From NCBI GenBank assembly GCA_963779095.1, contig CAVZWU010000023.1:1-64000 (forward strand): a stretch of DNA of 64,000 nucleotides. The letters are read 5' to 3'. Source of the DNA: Roseiarcus sp963779095. GTDB taxonomy: Bacteria > Pseudomonadota > Alphaproteobacteria > Rhizobiales > Beijerinckiaceae. Below the pieces are notes generated by a model, which ran no database searches, was not told the origin of the DNA, and saw only the letters and a program-made list of their open reading frames with translations. Shown here piece by piece: positions 27,853 through 36,699 of the stretch. The position numbers were made by a program, and so were the translations under genes. The first letter of the stretch is position 1; each line of letters begins with the position of its first letter.

Positions 27853-29445
27853 TTGAACGCCCCTGAAGCCGCTCGCGACAAGCGGCCCGTGTTCACGCAC
27901 GGGTCGTTGATGCGCCATGTCGCGGTGATGACCGCGACCGGCGCCATCGGCTTGATGGCGGTGTTCGTCGTCGATCTTCTGTCGCTGTTCTGGGTGTCGA
28001 AGCTCGGCGATCAGGCGTTCAAGGCGGCCGTCGGCTATGTCGGCCTGGTGACATTCTTCGTCATGTCGATCAACATCGGGCTCATCATCGCAACCTCGGC
28101 CACGGTGTCGCGCGCTCTCGGCGCAGGCGATAGGCCGCGCGCACGGCGCCTTGCGGCGTCCGCTCTCACCATCACCGCGATCCTCTCCATCGCGACGACT
28201 GCGGTGATGTTCGAGTTGCGCGACTGGATCCTGACTGCGGTTTTGCACGCGCATGGCGAATCCGCCGAGGTCGCCTCCAGGTTTATCGCCATCAGCATCC
28301 CGGCGAATGTGCCGCTCGCGATCGGCATGGGGATGTCGGGCGTGCTGCGCGCCGTCGGCGACGCGCGCCGGGCGATGTACGTGACGCTCTCGGCCGGGAT
28401 CGCGACGGCCTTTCTCGATCCGCTGCTCATCTTCGGCTTCGGGCTCGGGGTCTACGGCGCCGCCTGGGCGACCGTCCTCTCGCGCCTCATCCTGCTTGCG
28501 GTTGGCTGGAATGGCGCGGTTCGCGTGCACGATCTCGTCGCCCGGCCGAAGCTCAACGCCGCGCGCGGCGACTTCGGCCCGATCATGGCGATCGGATTCC
28601 CCGCGATCATGGCCAATATGGCCGCGCCCGTCAGCTCGGCTTATACGCTGCGCGTATTCTCCGATTTCGGCGAGCCGGCGATCGCCGCTTCGGCCATAAT
28701 CGACCGCGTAACGCCAGTGGCGTTCGGGGTCGTTTTCGCGCTCACCGCCTCTGTCGGACCGATCATCGGCCAGAACTATGGCGCGAAACTGATGGGAAGA
28801 GTTCAGCGGACGCTGACCGATTCCTTCCTTCTGTCGATCGGTTACGTTTTCTTCGCATGGGGCGTTCTGGCGCTGGCCGCGCCGGCCCTCATCGCCGCTT
28901 TCGAGGCCGAGGGCGACAGCGCGCGATATGTCGAATTTTATTGCCGATACGGAGTTTCCGCCTGGATCTTCCTGGCGTGCCTGTTCGTCGCCAACACGGC
29001 GTTCAACAATCTCGGCTTTCCAGTCCTGTCGATGGCGTTCAACTGGGCGCGCGCGACGCTGGGGACGATTCCGTTCGTGACCATCGGCGCGCGCTATGGC
29101 GGAGTGCAGGGCGGCCTTCTGGGCTTTGCGCTTGGCGCGGCTGTGTTCGGGCTGATCGCGGTTGGGACGGCTTACCTGGCGACATGGCGGCTGGCGAAGG
29201 GGATCGACGCGGGGGAATCGGGGCCGCCCAGGCGCCCGCGCTGTTATGGAAACGCGCCGGCGATATGGGTGAAGCTCGCGCTCAATTGGGTTCCGGCCGT
29301 GCCGACCGCGGTCACGATCACCAGCGCGACGCCCGAACCCAGGAGCGCATATTCGATCGCCGTCACCCCCTGGCGGCAGAGCATGAACCGGCGCAACAGC
29401 TTGGTCATGACGGGTGTCCCTCAAATTCCAGCGCATCAGGCCTGA
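27853..29445 (+). CDS. MATE-family multidrug/toxin efflux transporter
   Basis: This is an Na+- or H+-coupled MATE exporter with about 12 transmembrane helices (first: VAVMTATGAIGLMAVFVV). Conserved features include a SGVLRAVGDARRAMY loop, the matching second half, and VGPIIGQNYGAKLMGR. The recognisable protein ends near KGIDAGES (about 29220, 455 residues, the usual length). The open frame then runs on for about 75 residues of atypical sequence that overlaps an Flp pilin gene on the other strand, so the true stop was probably lost or shifted. The frame from 27853 starts at a TTG-type codon after AAGGAAG. Confidence 0.85.
   Translation: MNAPEAARDKRPVFTHGSLMRHVAVMTATGAIGLMAVFVVDLLSLFWVSKLGDQAFKAAVGYVGLVTFFVMSINIGLIIATSATVSRALGAGDRPRARRLAASALTITAILSIATTAVMFELRDWILTAVLHAHGESAEVASRFIAISIPANVPLAIGMGMSGVLRAVGDARRAMYVTLSAGIATAFLDPLLIFGFGLGVYGAAWATVLSRLILLAVGWNGAVRVHDLVARPKLNAARGDFGPIMAIGFPAIMANMAAPVSSAYTLRVFSDFGEPAIAASAIIDRVTPVAFGVVFALTASVGPIIGQNYGAKLMGRVQRTLTDSFLLSIGYVFFAWGVLALAAPALIAAFEAEGDSARYVEFYCRYGVSAWIFLACLFVANTAFNNLGFPVLSMAFNWARATLGTIPFVTIGARYGGVQGGLLGFALGAAVFGLIAVGTAYLATWRLAKGIDAGESGPPRRPRCYGNAPAIWVKLALNWVPAVPTAVTITSATPEPRSAYSIAVTPWRQSMNRRNSLVMTGVPQIPAHQA
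29244..29408 (-). CDS. Flp/Fap-type pilin
   Basis: This is a 54-residue type IVb (Flp) prepilin, too short for most gene finders. ATG 29408 follows GAGGGAC by seven bases, and the stop TAA is at 29244. It reads MTKLLRRFMLCRQG then VTAIEYALLG and a single hydrophobic helix, ending HIAGAFP. The Gly before the conserved Glu-Tyr pair is the prepilin peptidase cleavage site, and the +5 Glu is present. The gene lies entirely opposite the dubious tail of the MATE frame. No tad assembly genes are in the window, so assembly machinery must be elsewhere. Confidence 0.8.
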   Translation of the reverse strand: MTKLLRRFMLCRQGVTAIEYALLGSGVALVIVTAVGTAGTQLSASFTHIAGAFP

Positions 29446-29636
29446 AAGTTCCTAACATTGGATGAGACTGAGCCGATACACTCGCGTTCACAGGCGCGCG
29501 CCTGCCGCAACGGTTAAGGCGGCCGGAAGGCAGGCTGCATTTCTCTATCTTTCCCGGTTACGCCCTTTGCATTGTCAGAACGGCGCGACTATCTAGCCGG
29601 TTCGCCGGTTCGCCGGCCGTGGGGGTGAGCGCCTGA

Positions 29637-31013
29637 ATGGCTCGCGACGTGGTCGATAGTGAAGTTGTTGAGTCGCGCGATGCGCTCGTCGCCTGGCTTG
29701 AGGCCGGATGCAAGCCGGCGGGCCCGTTCAGGGTCGGCACGGAGCACGAGAAGATCCCATTTTATCGCGGCGGCCATTCTCCCGTTCCTTACGGGGGCGA
29801 GCGGGGAATCCGGGCGCTCCTGGAGGGCATGCGGGGCCATCTCGGCTGGGAGGGCATCGAGGACAGGGGCAACCTGATCGGCCTCTATGACGCGCACGGC
29901 GAGGGCGCCATCTCGCTCGAGCCTGGAGGACAGTTTGAGCTCTCCGGCGCGCCGCTCGACGACGCGCACGTGACCGCCGAAGAGCTCGATCGGCATCTCG
30001 CCGCTTGCCGCATAGTCGCCGAACCTCTCGGCATCGGCTTTCTGACCCTCGGCATGAGCCCCAAATGGCGGCTCGCCGACACGCCGTCGATGCCGAAAAG
30101 CCGCTATGCGATCATGGCGCGCTATATGCCGAAAGTGGGAACCCGCGGCCTCGACATGATGTTTCGCACCGCGACTGTCCAGGTCAATCTCGACTTCGCG
30201 AGCGAACAGGACATGGTGGCGAAGATGCGCGTGGGCCTTGCGCTGCAGCCCGCGATCGTCGCCTTGTTCGCCAATTCGCCGTTCACTGACGGCAAGCTCA
30301 ATGGGCTCTTGTCCGCCCGCTCGGAGATCTGGCGCCATACCGATCCGGCGCGCACCGGCATGCTTCCCTTCGCCTTCGAGCCCGGCATGGGGTTCGAGGC
30401 TACGTCGACTACGCGCTCGACGTGCCGCTTTATTTCGTCAAGCGCGGCGACCATTATCAGGACGTGGCGGGAGCGAGCTTTCGCGATCTGCTTGCCGGCC
30501 GGCTTAAGGCAAGCGCCGGGCGAGCGCGCCACGATCGCCGATTGGGCGAACCACCTGTCGTCGATCTTCCCCGAGGTGCGGCTCAAGCGCTATCTCGAAA
30601 TGCGCGGTCCCGACGTCGGGCCGCCCGATCGCATTGTCGCGCTTTCCGCGCTGATGGCCGGGCTCTACTACGATCCGGACGCGCTGCGGGCGGCCGAGGC
30701 GCTGATCGAGGGCTGGACCGCCGAGGACCGGCAGAAGCTGCGCGACGACGCGCCGCTGCTTGGGCTTGCCGCCGAGATCCGCGGCCGGAGCTTGCGCGCG
30801 GTCGCGCTCGACATGCTGGCGATCGCCCACGGCGGCTTCAAGCGGCGCGCGCGGCTGAACGCGAAGGGCGAGGACGAGACCATCTATCTTCGTCCCCTCG
30901 AGGCGATCGCGGAGAGCGGCCGCGAGCCGGCGCGGCATTGGATCGAGCGTTACGAGGGCCCGTGGGGCCGCTCGGTCGAGCCGGCGTTTGACGAGGCGGC
31001 GTTTTTAAACTGA
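29637..31013 (+). CDS. gshA: Glutamate-cysteine ligase (GCS2 type), with a locally shifted segment
   Basis: This enzyme catalyses the first step of glutathione synthesis: ATP-dependent joining of glutamate and cysteine. At 458 residues it is of the alphaproteobacterial/plant type. FRVGTEHEKIPF, ISLEPGGQFELSG, SPKWRLADTPSMPKSRY and TATVQVNLDF are family signatures of the ATP/glutamate site. Between about 30400 and 30518 the open frame reads nonsense. In the adjacent frame that stretch reads PLYFVKRGDHYQDVAG, the family sequence, so a one-base loss near 30400 and a one-base gain near 30518 cancel out. About 39 residues are therefore wrong as sequenced. It is a single-gene unit. Confidence 0.9.
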   Translation: MARDVVDSEVVESRDALVAWLEAGCKPAGPFRVGTEHEKIPFYRGGHSPVPYGGERGIRALLEGMRGHLGWEGIEDRGNLIGLYDAHGEGAISLEPGGQFELSGAPLDDAHVTAEELDRHLAACRIVAEPLGIGFLTLGMSPKWRLADTPSMPKSRYAIMARYMPKVGTRGLDMMFRTATVQVNLDFASEQDMVAKMRVGLALQPAIVALFANSPFTDGKLNGLLSARSEIWRHTDPARTGMLPFAFEPGMGFEATSTTRSTCRFISSSAATIIRTWRERAFAICLPAGLRQAPGERATIADWANHLSSIFPEVRLKRYLEMRGPDVGPPDRIVALSALMAGLYYDPDALRAAEALIEGWTAEDRQKLRDDAPLLGLAAEIRGRSLRAVALDMLAIAHGGFKRRARLNAKGEDETIYLRPLEAIAESGREPARHWIERYEGPWGRSVEPAFDEAAFLN

Positions 31014-31109
31014 ACCTTCCCTCACCGGGCGGCCGGTCGCGTCTGCCTCGGCGGTGGTCGAGACTGCTGTGATTTTGGGTGACCTGCCGCGGCGTGCGGA
31101 TCGAGGCCG

Positions 31110-31844
31110 CTACATGGCTTCCTTGACGCCTTGTCGAATCAGCCACCAATTCACCGGGTAGGCCGTCATGAAGCCGAACATCATCGCGATCTGCATCATG
31201 AACCAGAACTCGAACATGTCGACCCTGAGCGTCACGCCAAGGAGATGCCGAAAGATCACGAAGTTTGCGACGGCCATGAAGCCGTACATGCCGATCTGCC
31301 AGGCTGTGAGCGAGAGCGTATCGGCTTTGAGCGCCGCGACGATTCCCTGCCGGAAGCCCAGGCCGCGCATCGGCGCGATCGTGAAATATTGAAAGATGAC
31401 GCCGAACGCAAAGGCGAAGATGTAATCGACAATCCACACGGCAAAGATTCGGTCGCGAAAGATGGTGTGCCAGCCAAAAGCCACGGCGATCGCCGGCACG
31501 GCGAACACGAGCCACTCCGCGACGATGTCGCCCAGCGTGCAGCCGCTGCCGCAATGCAAGGCGCCGTTGCCCACCTTGACCGCGAAGGGAGTCTGCGTGC
31601 GATTGGGCGGATCTTGATGCCGCTGCATGGCGGCATGCACATTTTCCTGGCTCGCGAGACGTCCGTAAGAAAAATATTGCCAGACAATCCAACCCGTGCC
31701 GAACAGCGCCGTGACAGGCCATACGATGTTCATGATCCACATGTGCTGGGGATGGCGAAACAGGTCGAGCGCGATGACAACGGCGCACGCGGCGCCAAAC
31801 GCGAGATAGACAATCGACAAAGCGTGCAGCCAGACCGGAACCAT
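31110..31844 (-). CDS. DUF4396 integral membrane protein
   Basis: This is a polytopic membrane protein of the DUF4396 family, 244 residues from an ATG at 31844 (MVPVWLHALSIVYLAFGAA). About six to seven hydrophobic helices are apparent. The hallmark is ALHCGSGCTLGDI in the middle, a conserved His/Cys cluster that looks like a metal- or cofactor-binding loop at a membrane face; WHTIFRDRIF and RGLGFRQGI follow. Function is not established to my knowledge; links to copper or redox chemistry are conjecture. The upstream in-frame extension to 31955 is Arg-rich and unlikely to be translated. Confidence 0.8.
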   Translation of the reverse strand: MVPVWLHALSIVYLAFGAACAVVIALDLFRHPQHMWIMNIVWPVTALFGTGWIVWQYFSYGRLASQENVHAAMQRHQDPPNRTQTPFAVKVGNGALHCGSGCTLGDIVAEWLVFAVPAIAVAFGWHTIFRDRIFAVWIVDYIFAFAFGVIFQYFTIAPMRGLGFRQGIVAALKADTLSLTAWQIGMYGFMAVANFVIFRHLLGVTLRVDMFEFWFMMQIAMMFGFMTAYPVNWWLIRQGVKEAM

Positions 31845-32050
31845 CCGTCCTCTCAGGCGACTTACGCTATCGGCAAAACTCCCGTTCCCATGACGCGTTC
31901 CAGCGAGCCGAGAAAGACGCTCTCCAACGCAACCCCGCGGCAAAGCCCGGGCCAACGCCAGAGCCGCCCGTGAGACTTCGTCTGAGGAAGGCCATCGACG
32001 CGCCGTTCGCCTGCCGACCGGCAGGATAGGTTTAGCGGCGCGCTCCCGCG

Positions 32051-32397
32051 TCAGCGCGTGTCAGCCGCCTGAGGCCGCGGGCGGCAAGAAAGAATTGTCC
32101 CCTCCGAAGTCTTGAGGCCGGAAGCGTCGTTGCCGGCGATTGCCGGCTCATCGAGCGGCGCGAAGACGTTCGGGCGACCGCCGATCCGCTCGTCGGACCC
32201 GAAACGCGCGCCCGCCGCGATATAGCCGCTGATCCGCGCGCATCCGGCTCTGACTGACGACGCCAAATCCTGGTCTGATCCCTCGCAATAGGACCCGCGC
32301 AGCGGCGGCTCGAGGTCCGGCGCGGCGCTGCCCGCGCTCGCAGGATTGGACAGGCTCCCGCAATGACCGCCAATAAAAGGCCCGCCCACCGCCGCAA
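32051..32397 (-). pseudogene. Possible small exported protein, frameshifted
   Basis: A TTG at 32397 opens a typical signal peptide (RRWAGLLLAVIAGACPILRARA). After about 25 residues the sensible reading moves to a neighbouring frame: APDLEPPLRGSYCEG, then CARISGYIAAGARFGSDE, ending RPQAADTR with TGA at 32051. The C-x-R-x-SGY stretch recalls the first strand of alphaproteobacterial porins, but the protein would be only about 115 residues. No start or ribosome site is certain. I offer it as a low-confidence gene because each half alone looks coding and they join across a single-base shift like those elsewhere here. Confidence 0.35.
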
Positions 32398-32509
32398 TTA
32401 TTCGAGCGACCCTTCGCGACGCGCCGATGGAATGGTGAATTATCGCTAGCGGGGATGAAGCCACATCGTGGCGGCAAAATGGCGAACTGCGTCCCCGTGA
32501 TGTCAAAGC

Positions 32510-33283
32510 TACCGCTCGTCCTAGCACGCCTTTTCGGCCAATCGCCGAGCGTCGCCTGGATGAGCGCCAGCGCCGCCACCGCGGCTGTGTCCGCGCGCAG
32601 GATTCGCGGCCCGAGGCTCAGGCGCAGCGACGCGCGGCAGCGGACAGGATCGCCGCGCGCTCGTCCTCGTCGAAGCCGCCTTCCGGCCCGATCAGGAGGC
32701 CGACGCCGCCATCGGTGCGCGGGCGTTCGCGAGCGCGTCGAGCGGGCTCGCCTTCTCCGCCTCCTCGTCGCAGAACACGAGGAGCCGCTCGGCCGGCCAG
32801 CTCTTGAGCGCTTCGGCAAGCGGCTCGACCGGCGCAATTTCCGGCGTCCAGATCACGCCGCACTGTTCGCAAGCCTCGATCGCGTTCATGCGCAGACGCT
32901 CGAGGTTGACGCGGGCGACCTGGGTGTGGCGGGTGATGACCGGCCGCAAGCGCCGCGCGCCCATCTCGACCGCCTTCTGCGCCATATAGTCGAGCCGTGC
33001 GTGCTTGAGCGGCGCGAACAGATAGTCGACGTCCGGCGGCGTCCTCCTGGGCCCGCGTCTGCGCGCCGACGAGGAGCAAGGCCGCCTTGCGCGAGCCCGC
33101 CGCAAGGCTGGCGGAGAATTCGCCGTCGCGGCCATTGAACAGAAGGACCGGCGCGCCGGCGCCGAGCCGCAGCACGTTCACGAGATAGTTCGTCTGCTGA
33201 GGATCGAGCTTGACTTCGGCGTCCGTGGCGAGCGTCTTGGGATCGACGTAGAGACGGGGGGTTCGGAAATCGGTTCGAGCCAT
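32510..33283 (-). pseudogene. rsmE: 16S rRNA m3U1498 methyltransferase RsmE, three frameshifts
   Basis: RsmE methylates U1498 of 16S rRNA using SAM and has a SPOUT fold. ATG 33283 (MARTDFRTPRLYV) starts an N-terminal PUA-like domain (NYLVNVLRLGAGAPVLLFNG). After a shift near 33045 comes DYLFAPLKHARLDYMAQKAVEMG and the RPVITRHTQVARVNLERL core. After another near 32705 comes LLIGPEGGFDEDERAAIL, the SAM-binding trefoil knot. After a third near 32625 comes SLGPRILRADTAAVAALAL. All catalytic-domain landmarks are present, only split over frames. The exact stop is unclear; the family end falls near 32510-32530. Confidence 0.88.
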
Positions 33284-33410
33284 GCGCTCCCATAGCTTGC
33301 GTGGATGTCGGCCGCCATCGCGTTGGCCGTGCGGGTAACAAATCGTCTTTGCGCGGCGAATGCGCGTTGATCGGCGCGCCCTGCGCCGGCATTCGCATGG
33401 AGGAGAAGCC

Positions 33411-34125
33411 ATGACGGCCTGGATGAAAGCGAGCGCCGGGGTCGCGGCCTTGGGTCTGCTCGCCTCCCTGTCGCGTCCGGCTCTCGCCGTCGATGCGGCG
33501 CATCCGACCGTGATCGAACTGTTCCAGAGCCAGGGCTGTTCGTCATGCCCGCCGGCGGAGGCCAATGTCAGAGCGGTCAGCGACCGGCCGGACGTGCTCG
33601 CGCTCTCCTTCGAGGTCGATTATTGGGATCGCCTCGGCTGGAAGGACACGTTCTCCAGGGCCGCCTGGACGGAGCGCCAGTACGCCTACGCCAAGGCCAT
33701 GGGACACGGCGACAGCGTCTATACGCCTCAGGTGGTGGTCAACGGCCGGGTCGAAGGCGACGGTTTGGACCCAGGCGCGCTTGCCGGCCTCATGAGCCGC
33801 GGCGATCGCGGCGCCGGCGGCCCGAGCGTCGGCTTTTCCGGCGGGGCGGTGACCGTCGGCGCGGGCAGGGCGCCGGCCGGCGGGGCGGACGTCTGGCTTG
33901 CGCGCTATATTCCCCACACGGTCGAGGTCACGATCCCGCGCGGCGAGAACGCCGGCCATACTTTGCCTTATAAGGACGTCGTGCGCGAAATGGTCCTGCT
34001 CGGGCAAATGGCGCGGCGAAGCAGCCTTGTTCCCCGCGCCGGCGGGAAGCGACCCCGGCCTCGCCGAGGCCGTACTCGTGCAGGCGAGCGGGGCAGGGCC
34101 GATTATCGCGGCGGGGAAGAGGTAG
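33411..34125 (+). pseudogene. DUF1223 exported thioredoxin-like protein, frameshifted
   Basis: This is a periplasmic protein of the DUF1223 family, about 237 residues. ATG 33411 is preceded by GGAGGAG. The signal peptide ends near PALA. The mature protein starts with TVIELFQSQGCSSCPPAEANV, a thioredoxin-fold CSSC motif, followed by LSFEVDYWDRLGWKDTFS and GVDSVYTPQVVVNG-type motifs of the family. At about 34004 an extra G (CTCGGGCAAATGG for CTCGGCAAATGG) shifts the frame. The correct reading GKWRGEAALFPAPAG continues to VQASGAGPIIAAGKR and TAG at 34123. A disulfide exchange role is plausible from the motif. Confidence 0.85.
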
Positions 34126-34139
34126 GGCTGAGCCATCGC

Positions 34140-34597
34140 TCAGGCTCGCCACGCGCTTTGGCCGAGCATCCAAAGCGCGAGCGCGGCATAGGCCGTGACA
34201 ATGGCGACGCGAAGCCAATGCGTCGTCATGAGCAATCGGTAGCGTTCCATCTGGAGTCCGCCGCCAGGCGCTTCGAGGCGCGCCATCAACGGCCCCACCA
34301 TGCCGCCGTTCCGACGAGCAGCGTCACCTGCAGCGCAACACCGAGCCGTGGCGCCCAAGCAGTGACGTCCGGCGCCGGCCGCCACGCCATAAGCGCCGAT
34401 GCGACGATCAGCGCCGCCGCCGGCGCAAGGACGACGCCCCAAATGCTGCGCCACCATGCCGCATGGTAGGCGCGAAATTCGTTATCGCCGACGTAAGTCC
34501 AGAGCCGGTAGCTCGAAAGCTGCACGAGCCAGACCTGTCCCGCGCCGTAGAGACCGAGCGCGCAGGTCCCGAGCAGCAGCCATTCGCTCTCGTTCAT
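34140..34597 (-). pseudogene. DUF1772-like small membrane protein, frameshifted
   Basis: This is a predicted four-helix membrane protein of about 150 residues. ATG 34597 (MNESEWLLLGTCALGLYG) overlaps the stop of the upstream MarR gene in an ATGA, so the two are translationally coupled. The first three helices read normally to GTAAWWG near 34310. There the frame slips by one base, and the fourth part (GPLMARLEAPGGGLQMERY, then HWLRVAIVTAYAALALWM) is in the next frame. The end (RYRLLMTTHWLR and the last helix) resembles DUF1772/anthrone-oxygenase-like proteins. It is probably controlled by, or works with, the MarR regulator. Confidence 0.7.
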
Positions 34598-35064
34598 GAC
34601 GTCGCCTCCTTGCTGCGCCGACGGGCTAGGCGCGCCGCTTCGATTTCGATGACGGCCCACTCGAGCGTCGTCGCGAGCTGCGCCCGAAGCTCTTCGCTCA
34701 CCGTGCTCAGCCCAAAATTGAAATCCGCCGACCGCGCGGTCTCGAGATTGCGGAGGAGGTGGCGGCTCGATTTGCGGCGCCGGTCAGCGAGGTCTTCGGC
34801 GCGATCGAGCCATCCTTGACGGACGAGACGGTCAACCATCTGGCTCAGAGCCGGAATGGAGACCGAGGACTTATCCCCGATTGCGGCGAGCGACGCCGAT
34901 CCAAGCTGTTCGATGCGGCTCAAAAGCAAGAGCTGCGGCAGAGTGACCGCGGCGTGATTCATGAGCGCCAAAACCGCCCCGGAGCGATGCGACGTGAGGT
35001 CCACTAGACGGCGCAGCGCGTCTCCCGCTAGATGCGGATCGCCTCGGATAGGGTCATGGCACAT
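34594..35064 (-). CDS. MarR-family transcriptional regulator
   Basis: This is a winged-helix DNA-binding repressor of the MarR type, 156 residues. The recognition region is visible (VTLPQLLLLSRIEQLGSASLAAIG, then VSIPALSQMVDRLVRQGWLDR) followed by the wing (RAEDLADRRRKS) and dimerisation helices. The wing continues SSRHLLRNLETARS where a threonine/leucine-rich strand is usual, so a small local frameshift pair there is possible. It overlaps the following membrane protein gene by ATGA, a two-gene operon. MarR proteins usually autoregulate and respond to phenolic ligands, but no operator was identified. Confidence 0.82.
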   Translation of the reverse strand: MCHDPIRGDPHLAGDALRRLVDLTSHRSGAVLALMNHAAVTLPQLLLLSRIEQLGSASLAAIGDKSSVSIPALSQMVDRLVRQGWLDRAEDLADRRRKSSRHLLRNLETARSADFNFGLSTVSEELRAQLATTLEWAVIEIEAARLARRRSKEATS

Positions 35065-35148
35065 GGGTTGGCGAGGTGAGGGATTGATTAATGCAGATTA
35101 ATAGTTAGGGTGTCTGTTGTAAATGCCGAACCTGCACCTCCCTCTTGC

Positions 35149-35256
35149 GAACCGGCGACTTTCTTCCTGCCTGCTGTGACCGACCCGCGCCTTGCTAAGG
35201 TCGGGAATCGTGCAGGCGAGCGGGGCAGGGCCGATTATCGCCGCCGCGAAGAGATA
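35149..35256 (+). pseudogene. C-terminal remnant of a second DUF1223 gene
   Basis: The last about 35 residues of a DUF1223 protein are present: AVTDPRLAKV, then after a one-base slip VQASGAGPIIAAAKR and TAG at 35254. The final stretch is nearly identical to the end of the gene at 33411 (33 identical bases from 35209 against 34079), while the part before it has diverged. Nothing of the N-terminus or thioredoxin motif is found upstream, where the MarR promoter region lies. It is a relic of duplication and deletion around the MarR operon. Confidence 0.6.
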
Positions 35257-35279
35257 GGCCGCAATCGCTCTCGTCCCGC

Positions 35280-36388
35280 TCAGCGCCCGAAGTCGCCTGA
35301 GCGGTCCTGGATGTCTTCCGTCCGGACCTTGTCGAGCGGGAACGAAGTGACGGTTTTGCCTTCAAAGTCCAGTTTCGATAGGTCGACCGAACGCATCCGG
35401 CGGTCGTACATGGTCCAGTAATAATAGACCGGTGGGTCATGTCGGCGATCACCGACCATTGGGTGTAGCCGAGGTGGAAATCCTCCGGGCTCGCGCCCTC
35501 GCGCACGAGCCCCTTCGGGATGTCGAAATTGTTGAGCATCACCGAGGCCGCATTGACCGCGTCGGCCGCGGTCTTGGCCGGGATCATGGTGTTGACGAAG
35601 GCGACCGCCCGCACGAACCGCGACGGCGGGGTGAAATCGCCCGGCAGGCCGAGCATCCCGCTTCCCGCGCCGAAGGGCGCGAGCGAAACCCCGTCGATTG
35701 CATGCGGGCGCGCCGCCTGCGGAGTCAGGTTGGCGTAGTTCCTCAAGTTCAGAAGATGCCAGTCGTAACCGGGCGAATTGGTCATCGCGCCGACCTTGTT
35801 GTCGTGCAGGCTCAGCTTACCGTCCATATATTCGATCACGATCGAAGCCCCCGTTGCGTCGCTCACGATGTGATGCAGCGGCAGCGGCGTGCCGAACTGC
35901 TTTTCGATCGCGGCGTTGCGCACCACCCGGAGCTTCGGCATCGCCTCACGCACTTCCTCCACCGTCGTGAAGTTGCTGAGGATATAGTTGACGAGATCGA
36001 CATTGCTGACGGTCGTCGGCTGCTCGGCGGCTTTCGGCTCCTGATATTGGGCGAAGCCCGGAAAGAAGAGCGAGCCGACGGTGAGGCCCGCTTCGTTCAT
36101 GCCGTCTGTCGCATAAGGGAGATGGGCCGCGTTGACGCCGACAAAACCGTATCGGTTCTTCCAAGCGGCGCCGGTCTTCCCTTCGCCCAGGTCAGAGGAG
36201 AACGACATCGACCGCGGCGCGAGCATCATCTCGGATTTGAGGTCGGAAGCGCCCCATTCCATCGTTCGCGCATAGATGCGCGTGCCGTCCTCAGCCTTGA
36301 AAATCATCGAGGTGCAGGCCTCGGCGTTTGCCATGCTCAGCACGGCGATCGCAGCCGCTGTCGTGAGCGCGACCAGCCTTTTCGTCAT
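35280..36388 (-). pseudogene. Choloylglycine hydrolase/penicillin acylase-family protein, frameshifted
   Basis: This is an exported Ntn-hydrolase that cleaves amide bonds (bile salt hydrolase/penicillin V acylase family; quorum-signal acylases also occur). The signal peptide MTKRLVALTTAAAIAVLSM...AEA ends directly before the nucleophile Cys of CTSMIF. YARTMEWGASDLKSEMM and NAAHLPYATDGMNEAGLTVG, with the Asn/Arg environment, fit the family. At about 35430 one base is missing: the product then goes off-frame, while the next frame gives YYWTMYDRRMRSVDLSKLDF and ends DIQDRSGDFGR at 35280. Repaired length is about 370 residues. It has its own transcription unit. Confidence 0.86.
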
Positions 36389-36436
36389 TGTCCTTCACCT
36401 TTCTAGAGAGAGTTGCATTTGGGTCGAACCGCGACC

Positions 36437-36524
36437 GTCATTGCGAGCGAAGCGAAGCAATCCAGCGGAACGTCGGGCGCCCACGTTCTCTGGATTGCTT
36501 CGTCGCTATGCTCCTCGCAATGAC
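36437..36524. repeat. REP-like palindromic repeat
   Basis: A large interrupted palindrome: CATTGCGAGCGAAGCGAAGC at 36439-36458 is matched by an inverse GCTTCGTCGCTATGCTCCTCGCAATG-type arm ending at 36523, with the shared CTGGATTGCTT/AAGCAATCCAG core. Such REP-like hairpins are dispersed in many alphaproteobacterial genomes. It sits between the divergent choloylglycine-hydrolase-like gene and a methyltransferase in a 311-bp spacer (36389-36699) that otherwise shows nothing. Confidence 0.7.
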
Positions 36525-36699
36525 AATTCCATCCGAACGCAGCACGCTCTAAAGAGCTTGCGCGCGTCCGTCCCACGGACTTGGCGGCGTCTCGGAAAGC
36601 ATCCATTTCGGCGCGCGATAAATCCTATGCGGACAGTGTTAAGAGATTACAGACGGGTTCGAACGACGTTGGTCACGCCAAGCTGCCGATACGGCCGCT

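Noticed and set aside
27817..29436. Long minus-strand open frame of about 540 codons opposite the MATE gene
   Set aside because: It is very rich in Arg/Asp/His repeats, the pattern expected opposite a GC-rich gene; the plus-strand protein is a clear transporter. Only the short Flp frame inside it is credible.
31131..31973. Plus-strand frame opposite the DUF4396 gene
   Set aside because: His/Arg/Asp-rich shadow; the minus strand has conserved family motifs and membrane helices.
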